A stretch of DNA of 64,000 nt, taken from contig CADAEK010000018.1 in the NCBI GenBank assembly GCA_902786925.1, positions 1 through 64,000 of the forward strand, written 5' to 3'. Below are positions 32,279 to 40,881 of the stretch, piece by piece. Both the position numbers and the translations under genes were made by a program. The notes under the pieces are model-generated. The model was not told where the DNA came from and searched no databases. It saw only the letters and a list, made by a program, of their open reading frames with translations. Origin of the DNA: an uncultured Bacteroidales bacterium (GTDB lineage Bacteria > Bacteroidota > Bacteroidia > Bacteroidales > Bacteroidaceae). The stretch's first letter is position 1. Each line of letters starts with the position of its first letter.

Positions 32279-33250
32279 ATGTCATCTACTACTAACAACA
32301 TTTCTGAACCCGCTCCCAAGGGACGTGCAGTCGGCACCATCATAGCTGTCCTCCTTGTCATCTTGGCTTTGGGCGGAGCAGCCGCATGGTATCTCTTTTT
32401 CCGGGGAGGTACTGACACCGATGAGCGCATTGTCTATGACCGGATTGTTCGTTACCAAAACCTCCATCAGCTCGATTCTCTGAGCGATGCCCTTGAAGAA
32501 TACTTCGACACTTACAATTCGGATGCATTCCATTATTCGCAGTTGAAAGACCTTAGCGACCGTTTCTTCACAGAGCGCGCTGATTGGCAGGCTGCATCAG
32601 CATCTCTTTCATCTCAGACAGTCCGTCATTTCATAGATGCCCATCCTGATGGATTCTATAAGGTTGATGCCGAGCAGAAACTCGACTCGCTCGTCTTCGC
32701 TGAAGCATTGTCAGCCAATACTCGTGAGGCTTTCGATCTATACATCAGCCAGTATCCTCAGGGGAAATATGTAGAAGAGGCACGTGCCAAGATAGATGCT
32801 TTGGACAATGTAGAGGTTTCATCCGACGAATATGCTGCTGCCCATGAGGTGCTTGAGACTCACTTCAATGCCTTGGGCAACAACAACCGGGCGGCATTAG
32901 CCAGCACTCTTGCAGAGCAAATCAATAACTACATCGGTAAGGCCAATCCTGAGCTGGAGGATATTTATGCCTACATGCACACCGTGCATGCTGCGGGGCG
33001 TAACCTCATCTTCTTGGTCAAGAACGACAGCGTGAAGAAAGTCACAGCAGGCGGCAAGAGCCTCTATAGTGTGCAGTTCCAGCTTGATGAGGAAACATAC
33101 TCTTCAGACAGCCATCCTGCGCTCGACAATGAGTTTGGAACAGGCGAAGAAGCTGATAATGCTCCTAAACCTACCAGCGTAAAGCATTTTAAGGGGGCTG
33201 CAGTGCTTGATGAAAGCATGAAAATCACCTCTTTGGTGCTGCGCCAATGA
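32279..33250 (+). CDS. Single-pass membrane protein with helical repeat-like ectodomain, unrecognised
   Basis: A 323-residue protein with a short cytosolic N-terminus, one TM helix (about 18-41; IIAVLLVILALGGAAAWYLFF), an extended alpha-helical region (about 48-190) with two similar blocks of the form 'FxDAHPDGFYKVDAEQKLDSL' and 'YISQYPQGKYVEEARAKIDAL', a pattern seen in TPR/YfgM-like and YbgF-like outer-envelope repeats, and a C-terminal mixed region (about 195-323). It pairs with the gene at 31784. Function unknown. Confidence 0.72.
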   Translation: MSSTTNNISEPAPKGRAVGTIIAVLLVILALGGAAAWYLFFRGGTDTDERIVYDRIVRYQNLHQLDSLSDALEEYFDTYNSDAFHYSQLKDLSDRFFTERADWQAASASLSSQTVRHFIDAHPDGFYKVDAEQKLDSLVFAEALSANTREAFDLYISQYPQGKYVEEARAKIDALDNVEVSSDEYAAAHEVLETHFNALGNNNRAALASTLAEQINNYIGKANPELEDIYAYMHTVHAAGRNLIFLVKNDSVKKVTAGGKSLYSVQFQLDEETYSSDSHPALDNEFGTGEEADNAPKPTSVKHFKGAAVLDESMKITSLVLRQ

Positions 33251-33310
33251 GGTCGATATAGATGGCGGAAAAAATCCCTTACGTGCGCACCTTGCGCATG
33301 TATAATCACG

Positions 33311-33363
33311 CACCCTGCACGACGTAAAACGTGCAGGGTGCATGTGTTATGTCGTGCAGGGTG
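33311..33363. other. Three-arm inverted repeat (mutually exclusive hairpins)
   Basis: CACCCTGCACGAC (33311-33323) can pair with CGTGCAGGGTG (33330-33340, 11 bp) or with GTCGTGCAGGGTG (33351-33363, perfect 13 bp). It lies 60 bp after a stop codon; no T run follows, so it is not a standard terminator. Confidence 0.7.
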
Positions 33364-33592
33364 TGCCACAATGGCCCTTTACGGCAAACCAAACTTGCTC
33401 TTTACGGTGTGTGCTGATAATCATGCAGGGCAAGTCTCCATTTCATTGCTGTATGAAACTCAATCGTGTGGCAGGGTGGGGCTCATGGAATTGAACTTGT
33501 TCGAATCAGTGTTCGTGTGCTCATATGGATGTGTTATTCTTTCTTTTTTCCTCCTTTTTTGTCTTAGGAACTCCTTTTATTGATAAAAATTG

Positions 33593-33623
33593 TTGTACAG
33601 ATTTCCTTTTCTTTTTATCTTTG
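33593..33623 (+). promoter_or_regulatory. Promoter (TTG - 20 bp - TATCTTTG) of secreted 725-residue protein
   Basis: -33-like TTG at 33593-33595 and -7 TATCTTTG at 33616-33623, 20-bp spacing, which agrees with the Bacteroidota sigma-ABfr consensus. The predicted leader is about 95 nt and AT-rich. Confidence 0.65.
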
Positions 33624-33724
33624 CACCATATATAAGGCAAGAATAACGAATTGCCATGCTTTTGTAAGAGGAATAACTTTCTAACATATTATTACTAATT
33701 ATTACTAACTTAATTTATTATCTT

Positions 33725-35902
33725 ATGAGAAAATTCTACTCGCTAATTGCATTTGTAGTATTGAGTGTTGTCTCTTTGACTGCAAGTGCTGCTTATGACC
33801 TTCCTGAGGATGAAACAGCTTTCTTGGCAACGGAAGCTTACAACATGCGACTTGTGAAGGCTTACAATTTTGTCGACTGGACAGTCAATGGCGAAGCTAT
33901 TGAAGGAACAGGCTTTACTTTTGGTGAACAGAATGCTGCTCTTCCGTTGATGAATTTGACGGCAGGTGGACCATTTCCCGTTACGAATGTTGGTCTTGAG
34001 AATATGTATGCTCAAGGAACTTACCTCCGCAAAACAGCTAACGGTATGGATACGTCGGGTCAGTCGGGTCCGCGTTGGATTGGATTCAATGGAATGAGTA
34101 AAGGGACTGTTATTGTGATTCAAGCTACAGTAGGCTCTACTAACAAGGGTGAACAGCGTTACAATGACGAAAATGGCAATTCCGAATTTATTATTGCTAA
34201 TGCATACAGATACAATGTAAATAGTGACTGGGCTATGCATTTTTATAATGAATACGACCAGTCCATGCAGGTGGAGGTGATAACAGATGAGGTACATGCT
34301 GCTCAAGATGCTGATCTTGAGGAAGGGCAGGAAAGCAAGGCTGACGGCTTCTTCTATTTCCGTGTTCTTGAAGATGGCCCTGTCTATTTTGCTGTAGGTC
34401 GTAATGCTGTTGTGCAGGGTATTCAGTTCTGGATGAGCAACGATGCCGCAGAGGCAATCACTCCTCCTTCAATGAAGGTTGTAGGTGTTGATGGCGAAGC
34501 TCGTCAACTGGAGTTCAAACCAGGTGAATCTACTTATGGTAATAAAGTGGTTACTTACTACTCAACCGATGGGGATGATCCTGTATTCTTGAAAGATTCG
34601 GAAGAAATTGACCACTATGAAGGAGATAATCCTGTTTACAAGAAAGTGCTTGACGAAAGCCAGTTCGTGAAGGATGATGAAACCGGTACAATATGGTATG
34701 GTCCGAATGCACCGTTCAATGCAGAAGATGGATACATCTATGTTGACGCTAGCGATGACGAAGATGGCGATGGTAAAGTGACCGTGAAGGCCGTGTCTGT
34801 ATCAGAATCCACCCGCGTGATTTCTGCCATTCAGGAGATTGAGGTATATGTGGGTGAGATTCAGCTGAATGGGCCAACTCTGACATTGGTCGGCATCAAT
34901 GGCACGGAGCGTACCTACAAGATGACATGGAATAACAATACGCTTTGTGGTGAGCCATACGACTTTATCTTTGAAAACGGGGAAGAACTTTATGTTGAGT
35001 ATGATTGGGATTCGGAAACCAACAGCAATCCTGCTTTCGATGCGACCTTCTCATCGGAGACCACAATCAAGATGACGGTTCGTGTGGAAGGATATATCGA
35101 TGGTGTTACCGAGATAGAGGTATATGAGGCTGGTGAAAACTACAGCCCTATTGCTGAAGAAGGTGAACATGATTGGGACTTCCAGAACCTGACACAGGAG
35201 CAGTTGAATATGATCAACCAGCAGGTGATTGACCACTACTATATTGAAGATGAAGATGGCAATGTGAAGGCTACCTACACCATCGAGGAATTTGAAGCTG
35301 GTGTTGGAGACGATGGAACCGATTTGTTAGGTAATAACGTTCTTCCAGCGCACTTCGTATGTGGTTGGGATGGTTCTGATAGCCGCAACAATGCTCGTCA
35401 CTGGAGAACTTGGATTCCTACCTATGAGTTGGATGATAATCTCCAGCCAACGACTACTATTGTCAGCACCGCATACGCTGAAGACAAGACGGGGCTCTTA
35501 GACGGTCTGACTCTTGACAACAATCACCCATCTTACAGCACGATGGCAATCTTTACGGATAAGTCCGGTTTGTTCTTTATGTCAAAAGGTACGTTGAAGG
35601 TCAACGAAGTGAAGTATGGCCAAATTGTCGTGCTTACCACCAACACAGGGGTTACTGTTGCGAAGGTGGACAATGCTCCAGAAGGTTATGAATTCACCAT
35701 AGGTCAGGGTACTTATGTGTACAGCATTGATATCGTTACTCCAGACGTGCTTCCTGACGTTCCATATGAACTCGTAGGCGTAGAAGGTGTCAAGGCTGCT
35801 GATGCCAAGAAGGGTGTACGCTACAACCTCGCAGGCCAGAGAGTGAACAAAGCATATAAAGGCCTTGTTATCGAAGACGGAAAGGTGCTTCTTGTACCAT
35901 AA
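33725..35902 (+). CDS. Large secreted protein with Prevotella-type C-terminal tag, unrecognised
   Basis: A 725-residue acidic protein with a Sec signal peptide (LIAFVVLSVVSLTASA). It contains beta-rich modules: an N-terminal domain (about 25-235), two similar Ig/FN3-like modules starting near MKVVGVDGEARQLEF and LTLVGINGTERTYKM, and a third mixed domain (about 460-680). The last 30 residues, GVRYNLAGQRVNKAYKGLVI and a short basic/hydrophobic end, match the C-terminal element common on exported Bacteroidales proteins, probably an export or surface-anchoring signal. No catalytic motif was seen. It is monocistronic with its own promoter and terminator. A surface or extracellular binding role is only a guess. 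Confidence 0.75.
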   Translation: MRKFYSLIAFVVLSVVSLTASAAYDLPEDETAFLATEAYNMRLVKAYNFVDWTVNGEAIEGTGFTFGEQNAALPLMNLTAGGPFPVTNVGLENMYAQGTYLRKTANGMDTSGQSGPRWIGFNGMSKGTVIVIQATVGSTNKGEQRYNDENGNSEFIIANAYRYNVNSDWAMHFYNEYDQSMQVEVITDEVHAAQDADLEEGQESKADGFFYFRVLEDGPVYFAVGRNAVVQGIQFWMSNDAAEAITPPSMKVVGVDGEARQLEFKPGESTYGNKVVTYYSTDGDDPVFLKDSEEIDHYEGDNPVYKKVLDESQFVKDDETGTIWYGPNAPFNAEDGYIYVDASDDEDGDGKVTVKAVSVSESTRVISAIQEIEVYVGEIQLNGPTLTLVGINGTERTYKMTWNNNTLCGEPYDFIFENGEELYVEYDWDSETNSNPAFDATFSSETTIKMTVRVEGYIDGVTEIEVYEAGENYSPIAEEGEHDWDFQNLTQEQLNMINQQVIDHYYIEDEDGNVKATYTIEEFEAGVGDDGTDLLGNNVLPAHFVCGWDGSDSRNNARHWRTWIPTYELDDNLQPTTTIVSTAYAEDKTGLLDGLTLDNNHPSYSTMAIFTDKSGLFFMSKGTLKVNEVKYGQIVVLTTNTGVTVAKVDNAPEGYEFTIGQGTYVYSIDIVTPDVLPDVPYELVGVEGVKAADAKKGVRYNLAGQRVNKAYKGLVIEDGKVLLVP

Positions 35903-35935
35903 TCCTGCAACACATATATCTACGCATTAGATACA

Positions 35936-35975
35936 AAAAAGAAGAAGGGCACCTCGTAATGAGGTGCCCTTCTTG
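35936..35975. terminator. Bidirectional terminator between secreted protein and DUF4738 lipoprotein
   Basis: GAAGGGCACCTC-GTAAT-GAGGTGCCCTTC stem; the A run on its left (35935-35943) gives a T run for leftward transcripts, TTCTTGTG follows on the right. The genes converge on it. Confidence 0.85.
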
Positions 35976-36042
35976 TGCGTATTGCCGTTTCTTCTGTTTG
36001 AGAATGAAGTCAGTTATATCGAAACTGCCATAGGGTCTACTT

Positions 36043-36630
36043 TTAAATCGCGTCTTCGCGAGGCTCGACTGTCAATCCGTCGCTCAGAGGGCCTGTCTCA
36101 AGGTTCTCTGCTTTCTTCAGCGAGTAGCTTCCATCGGTAGCCACTTTCAACTCAAGCGGGTAGACCATATCGGAGGTTACGTCAGGGTCTCCAACGGTTA
36201 TGATGAAGTAGAATGCCGAGCGGTCTTCGTCACGCTTGTTGAAGTTGTAGTTTACGCCTACCATCGTAGAGTTCTTCAAGAACTGGGCTGGTACATACTC
36301 TCGGAGGTTGTTCTTGTGAAAGACCTTCTTGAACACATCGGTACTGTCGCGTCGGATAGCTATGCAGACCTGGCTCTCATAATATTCAGCGCCTTGAGGA
36401 TTGATGATGCTGGGTAGCGTTTCATCATGTGCGAGAGTGCAAGTATAGTTGTACAGGCGGCCTCCAATGGTGATGGTGTCTTGGAGGGTGTAGTCACGCA
36501 GGGCTTGAATGCCCGTTTCTACAGAGCCTTGTAATGTAGTGGTCTGTTCGGTCGGCTTTGGCTGATTGCTGTTGCAGGCTATTGTCATCAGCGTGAGCAG
36601 GACTGCAACGCTTGTTTTCAATGTTTTCAT
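36043..36630 (-). CDS. DUF4738-type lipoprotein
   Basis: A 195-residue Bacteroidales lipoprotein with signal and lipobox (LMTIAC, lipidated Cys about 19), a short polar linker, then a globular domain (IGGRLYNYTCTLAHDETLPSI ... VGVNYNFNKRDEDRSAFYFIITVGDPD) characteristic of DUF4738. Function unknown. The start at 36630 follows a minus-strand -7 element at 36661-36668; a longer frame runs through this promoter and is rejected. Divergent from map. Confidence 0.78.
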   Translation of the reverse strand: MKTLKTSVAVLLTLMTIACNSNQPKPTEQTTTLQGSVETGIQALRDYTLQDTITIGGRLYNYTCTLAHDETLPSIINPQGAEYYESQVCIAIRRDSTDVFKKVFHKNNLREYVPAQFLKNSTMVGVNYNFNKRDEDRSAFYFIITVGDPDVTSDMVYPLELKVATDGSYSLKKAENLETGPLSDGLTVEPREDAI

Positions 36631-36660
36631 TGGTATATCGTTTTTAGCGTTTTCTTTGTG

Positions 36661-36668
36661 CAAAGATA
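36661..36668 (-). promoter_or_regulatory. -7 element for DUF4738 lipoprotein (TATCTTTG on minus strand)
   Basis: Consensus TAnnTTTG 31 bp before the start at 36630. Confidence 0.6.
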
Positions 36669-36681
36669 GAGAAAAAAGTCG

Positions 36682-36689
36682 TACCTTTG
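36682..36689 (+). promoter_or_regulatory. -7 element TACCTTTG for map and following genes
   Basis: Consensus element 31 bp before the map ATG; head-to-head with the lipoprotein promoter. Confidence 0.65.
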
Positions 36690-36719
36690 CAAGTAATTTA
36701 TAGAAAAGAAGCATAAGCT

Positions 36720-37583
36720 ATGGGATTGTTAAAGAAAAATCCAAGAAACTGGCGTGTGAAGAGCGGACAGCCGCTGACGGAGTTGGACAAGAAGATTCTG
36801 CATTTTCAGAACAAAGGACATCTCGTTCCCACGCGTGAATTGATTAAAACCCCTGAACAGATAGAAGGCATTCGTAAGGCAGGTGTGCTCAACACAGCTG
36901 TACTCGACTTGGTGCAAGAGAAAATCCATGAGGGTATGTCCACATTGGAGATAGACCAACTGGTGTATGACTTCACCACTAAGCATGGTGGTATTCCTGC
37001 ACCGCTCAATTATGAAGGTTTCCCAAAGAGTTGTTGCACCAGCATCAACGAAGTAGTGTGTCACGGTATTCCAGATGCTGAAGAAATTCTGGAAGAAGGT
37101 GACATCATCAATGTGGATTGTACAACGATTGTGGACGGCTACTATGCTGATGCCAGCCGTATGTTCATTATCGGCAAGACTACACCAGAGCGTGAGCGCT
37201 TGGTGAAAGTGGCTAAGGAATGCATGGAGATTGGTGCAGAAGCCTGTAAGCCATTCTCCTTTGTGGGAGACCAAGCGGCAGCCATCACGAAGTATGCCCA
37301 TAAGAATGGTTACACAGTAGTGCGCGACCTTTGCGGACACGGTGTGGGAAACGAATTCCATGAGGAGCCAGATATGGAGCATTGGGGCAAGAAGGGTACT
37401 GGCATGCTGCTGGTGCCCGGTATGGTGTTTACCATCGAGCCTATGATTAATGCTGGAGGTTGGCAGGTGTTCGTGGATAGCGAAGACGACTGGACAGTCG
37501 TGACTGAAGATTACAGCGACTCTGCTCAGTGGGAACACACTTATCTGATGACAGAAGAAGGGTTGGAAATATTGACCCATTAA
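36720..37583 (+). CDS. map: Methionine aminopeptidase, type I
   Basis: A 287-residue metallopeptidase that removes the initiator methionine. The pita-bread fold ligands are in DIINVDCTTIVDGYYADASRMF (two Asp), CGHGVGNEFHEEP (His), FTIEPMIN and HTYLMTEEG (Glu). Compared with the E. coli enzyme (264 residues) it has an N-terminal extension of about 40 residues (LLKKNPRNWRVKSGQPLTEL ...), basic and without zinc-finger cysteines. First gene of a run of eight same-direction genes ending at 45032. Confidence 0.93.
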   Translation: MGLLKKNPRNWRVKSGQPLTELDKKILHFQNKGHLVPTRELIKTPEQIEGIRKAGVLNTAVLDLVQEKIHEGMSTLEIDQLVYDFTTKHGGIPAPLNYEGFPKSCCTSINEVVCHGIPDAEEILEEGDIINVDCTTIVDGYYADASRMFIIGKTTPERERLVKVAKECMEIGAEACKPFSFVGDQAAAITKYAHKNGYTVVRDLCGHGVGNEFHEEPDMEHWGKKGTGMLLVPGMVFTIEPMINAGGWQVFVDSEDDWTVVTEDYSDSAQWEHTYLMTEEGLEILTH

Positions 37584-37620
37584 ATCTCGAATATAAGTTT
37601 CACTTTTCATTTTCTAAGTG

Positions 37621-38640
37621 ATGTATATCTTAGCGATAGAGAGTTCGTGCGACGACACGAGTGCGGCAGTGCTGAAGGATGGTATTCTGTTGAGCAATGT
37701 GACCGCTTCGCAAGCCGTGCATGAAGAATATGGTGGGGTGGTGCCAGAGTTGGCAAGTCGTGCCCATCAGCAAAACATCGTGCCAGTAGTAGATGCTGCT
37801 ATCAAGCGAGCTGGCATTACAAGGGAAGACCTCAATGCGGTTGCGTTCACACGTGGACCTGGTTTGATGGGAAGCCTGTTGGTGGGCGTGAGCTTTGCCA
37901 AAGGATTTGCAAGAAGCTTGGGCATTCCGATGATTGATGTGAATCACTTGCAGGGACATGTGCTGGCGCACTTCATTCGCGAGAGCGAAGACGATCATGA
38001 TCAGCCTACATTCCCATATCTGTGCCTGCTCGTGAGTGGAGGAAACAGCCAGATTGTGAAGGTGAACTCCTATAAAGATATGGAGATTTTGGGCCAGACG
38101 ATTGACGATGCTGCAGGTGAGGCGATAGACAAGTGCTCGAAGGTTATGGGACTTGGCTATCCTGGCGGTCCCATCATCGACAAGTTGGCCCGTCAAGGCA
38201 ATCCTGAAGCATTCGAATTCTCGAAGCCCGACATTGCAGGCTACGACTACAGCTTTTCGGGTTTAAAGACCTCGTTCCTCTATCGTTTGAGAGATTGGCT
38301 GAAGGATGACCCTGACTTCATCGAGCACCATAAGGAGGACTTGGCGGCATCGCTGGAAAAGACGGTCGTTGATATCTTGATGAAGAAACTGCGTAAGGCG
38401 GTGAAGGACACGGGCATCAAACAGGTGGCTGTGGCTGGAGGCGTGAGTGCCAATAACGGTCTTCGCAATGCGTTCCGCGATCATGCCAAGCGTTATCATT
38501 GGAAAATCTTCATTCCGAAGTTCTCCTATACGACTGATAATGCTGCGATGATAGGCATAACGGGCTACTTCAAGTATCTCGACAAGGATTTTGCCTCTAT
38601 TGACTTGCCTGCCTACGCAAGGATAGAAAAGATTAAGTAG
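37621..38640 (+). CDS. tsaD: tRNA N6-adenosine threonylcarbamoyltransferase
   Basis: A 339-residue ASKHA-fold protein that, with TsaB and TsaE, moves the threonylcarbamoyl group to A37 of ANN-decoding tRNAs. Motifs: ILAIESSCDDTSAAV at the start, metal ligands H-L-Q-G-H in VNHLQGHVLAHF, LVSGGNSQIV, DDAAGEAIDKCSKVMGLGYPGG and the C-terminal DNAAMIG. ATG at 37621 is preferred over the GTG just before it. Four bp separate it from rsmE. Confidence 0.95.
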   Translation: MYILAIESSCDDTSAAVLKDGILLSNVTASQAVHEEYGGVVPELASRAHQQNIVPVVDAAIKRAGITREDLNAVAFTRGPGLMGSLLVGVSFAKGFARSLGIPMIDVNHLQGHVLAHFIRESEDDHDQPTFPYLCLLVSGGNSQIVKVNSYKDMEILGQTIDDAAGEAIDKCSKVMGLGYPGGPIIDKLARQGNPEAFEFSKPDIAGYDYSFSGLKTSFLYRLRDWLKDDPDFIEHHKEDLAASLEKTVVDILMKKLRKAVKDTGIKQVAVAGGVSANNGLRNAFRDHAKRYHWKIFIPKFSYTTDNAAMIGITGYFKYLDKDFASIDLPAYARIEKIK

Positions 38641-38644
38641 AATA

Positions 38645-39388
38645 ATGAAAGAAGTACGATTCTTCTATGTTCCTAACGCTTCCAGCGTGTGTGAGCTTCC
38701 TGACGAAGAGGCTCAGCACGCTGTTCGTGTTTTACGTATGGAAATGGGCGACGAGATGATGCTGATGGATGGGGAGGGAACCTTCTATCGGGCCATCGTG
38801 ACAGAAGCGACGAAGAAACGCTGCCTTTATCGCATTGAGGAGACCTTGCCCCAAGAGCGGCAATGGTTGCCCCAATTGCATTTGGCAATGGCGCCTACGA
38901 AGAATATGGACCGGACTGAGTGGTTTGCTGAAAAAGCTACCGAGATTGGTTTTGACGAACTGACGTTCTTGAAGTGCAGATGGTCTGAACGAACGGTCAT
39001 TAAGACGGAACGCGTGGAGAAGATTCTCGTTTCGGCCATGAAACAGAGCCATAAGGCCTGGAAGCCTGTGTTGAATGAAATGGTCGATTTCAAGATGTTC
39101 CTGAAGCTTATCGAAGAAAGAGAGAAGGCGAATGGACAGACGTTGCAGAAATTCATTTGTCATTGTTATGACGAAGAAGACCTTGGAGAGAAAGTCGCTT
39201 TGAAAGATGCCGTAAGGAGCGGAGAAGATGTCTTGGTGATGGTCGGGCCAGAAGGAGACTTCTCGATAGATGAGGTGAAGCTTGCAGAATCCAAAGGCTT
39301 CAAAAGTGTTACATTGGGAAAGAGCCGCTTGCGCACAGAGACTGCTGCGTTAGTAGCGGTACATATCATGAACTTAATGAATCAATAA
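38645..39388 (+). CDS. rsmE: 16S rRNA (uracil-1498-N3)-methyltransferase
   Basis: A 247-residue SPOUT-family methyltransferase. N-terminal PUA-like domain (RFFYVPNASSV ... HAVRVLRMEMGDEMMLMDG), then the knotted SAM-binding domain with LAMAPTKNMDRTEWFAEKAT, VMVGPEGDFSIDEV and LGKSRLRTETAALVAV. It modifies U1498 in the decoding region of 16S rRNA. Tightly packed between tsaD and a DUF4836 gene. Confidence 0.93.
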   Translation: MKEVRFFYVPNASSVCELPDEEAQHAVRVLRMEMGDEMMLMDGEGTFYRAIVTEATKKRCLYRIEETLPQERQWLPQLHLAMAPTKNMDRTEWFAEKATEIGFDELTFLKCRWSERTVIKTERVEKILVSAMKQSHKAWKPVLNEMVDFKMFLKLIEEREKANGQTLQKFICHCYDEEDLGEKVALKDAVRSGEDVLVMVGPEGDFSIDEVKLAESKGFKSVTLGKSRLRTETAALVAVHIMNLMNQ

Positions 39389-39399
39389 AATCATTGATA

Positions 39400-40881
39400 A
39401 TGAAGAAGCTTGAATTTGTTTCGATTGTCGTTATGATGCTTTTGGCGTTGTGTTCTTGCAACAAGACGGAGTATCAGAATGTGATACCTGCCAATGCAAC
39501 TTTTGTGGCGAAGGTGGATACCAAAGCTATTGCCGAGAAAGGTGATTTAGCCAATTCGCAGGCGGTTGAACTGCTGAAGACATATATGGCTTTAGTTGTG
39601 AACGGTAAAGACTTGAAGCGCGCAATAGCGTATGTTGACGACCCCACTGCAATGGGATTTGACTTGAGCATGCCTGCTTATCTCTTTATGGTGGGCAATG
39701 AGCATGTGGGATTGACCTTGAAAGTGGCAGACGAGGATGCGGTAAAGGACTTGCTCGTGCTGCTTCACAAACAGCAATTGGCCTCGAAACCTCAGAAGAA
39801 GAATGATTTGATGTGTGGCAGATTGCTCGACGAAATATCTTATTCCTACAATGACAATACGTTTCTTCTTTTAGCGAGGCTCGGAGAAAGCGGTGGGTTG
39901 CGTGTGGAGCAAATGGCGCAGCAACTCATGACTATAGAAGAAGATGATAGTTTTGTCAGCACTGATGCCTTCAAACGTATGGAGAACGAAGAAGGGAAAG
40001 ATGTGGTGCTGTATTCTACCTTAGCGGCGCTCCCTCAAGAACTATCTAAAGAAGTGTCAGCCTTCTTGCCATCAACCGTCAAGTTGAGTGACATTGATAT
40101 GGTGTCCACTCTCCAGTTTTCTCAAGGCAAGGTAGAGCTGAATATGAATCTGAAAGGTTCTCCGATGGCTCAGACTCTGGTCTTCGATGAGATGGAAAAG
40201 AATCTTAGTGGAATAACAGGAGAATATCTTGATAAAGTGACAGATAAGGTGGTGCTGTGGGCTGGAGCAGGTGTGAATGGTGAATGGCTGCTTAAGCAAC
40301 TTAAAAAGTATTCGAAATCAAAAGAGCTGCTTTTCATGCTGGAACGAGGCATCGACATTGAGTGGATGTTGAAAGAGGTAGATGGTAGTGTCGCGATTGA
40401 AATCAGAGATTTTGGTAAAGATTCTGATGCGGAGTTGTTTGATTTTGATGCCTATGCAGAGGTGAAAGATACGCCTTTCTTAGTAGATGTGGAAGAGTGG
40501 AAGCAGGGCATGAAGGAATACGGCATGACAATGCAAGACTTAGGAAACAACCACTATGTGCTGAAGGCGGAAGGAAATACCATTGCGTGGGGAGTAGAAG
40601 ACAAGCATCTTTATTTCTCTACCCAAGTTGCTCCTTCTTTTGCGAAAGGTACAGCTTTGAAGGACTACGAGCAGACGATACAAAAAAGCATAGTCTTTGT
40701 ATATGTTGACATGAAAAAAGTCCAGCTGAACAAAATGGCAAAGAAACAGGGACTCTCTTCGTTGGCCAACGGACTTGGCTCCATCAAGGCGCTCACCTTC
40801 AGTATGCCATCAGCCCAACAGATGAAGTTGACTATAGAGATGGATGATAAAGACGAGAACTTTTTGAAACAGTTGTTTTAA
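39400..40881 (+). CDS. DUF4836-type lipoprotein
   Basis: A 493-residue Bacteroidales protein with a lipoprotein signal (LLALCSC, Cys about 20) and the DUF4836 opening PANATFVAKVDTKAIAEKGDL, then about 450 residues of mixed alpha-beta structure with no catalytic motif seen. The start at 39400 is chosen over a TTG at 39394. The stop overlaps the ATG of the ABC ATPase gene by one base, so it is coupled to the ABC ATPase and permease that follow and may be their exported partner or substrate. Confidence 0.8.
   Translation: MKKLEFVSIVVMMLLALCSCNKTEYQNVIPANATFVAKVDTKAIAEKGDLANSQAVELLKTYMALVVNGKDLKRAIAYVDDPTAMGFDLSMPAYLFMVGNEHVGLTLKVADEDAVKDLLVLLHKQQLASKPQKKNDLMCGRLLDEISYSYNDNTFLLLARLGESGGLRVEQMAQQLMTIEEDDSFVSTDAFKRMENEEGKDVVLYSTLAALPQELSKEVSAFLPSTVKLSDIDMVSTLQFSQGKVELNMNLKGSPMAQTLVFDEMEKNLSGITGEYLDKVTDKVVLWAGAGVNGEWLLKQLKKYSKSKELLFMLERGIDIEWMLKEVDGSVAIEIRDFGKDSDAELFDFDAYAEVKDTPFLVDVEEWKQGMKEYGMTMQDLGNNHYVLKAEGNTIAWGVEDKHLYFSTQVAPSFAKGTALKDYEQTIQKSIVFVYVDMKKVQLNKMAKKQGLSSLANGLGSIKALTFSMPSAQQMKLTIEMDDKDENFLKQLF

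Larger units (their letters stand above)
33251..33724. other. Intergenic region (474 bp) with alternative hairpins and a promoter
   Basis: Holds a three-arm palindromic structure at 33311-33363 and the promoter of the large secreted protein (TTG at 33593-33595, TATCTTTG at 33616-33623). No coding region is supported between them. Confidence 0.7.
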
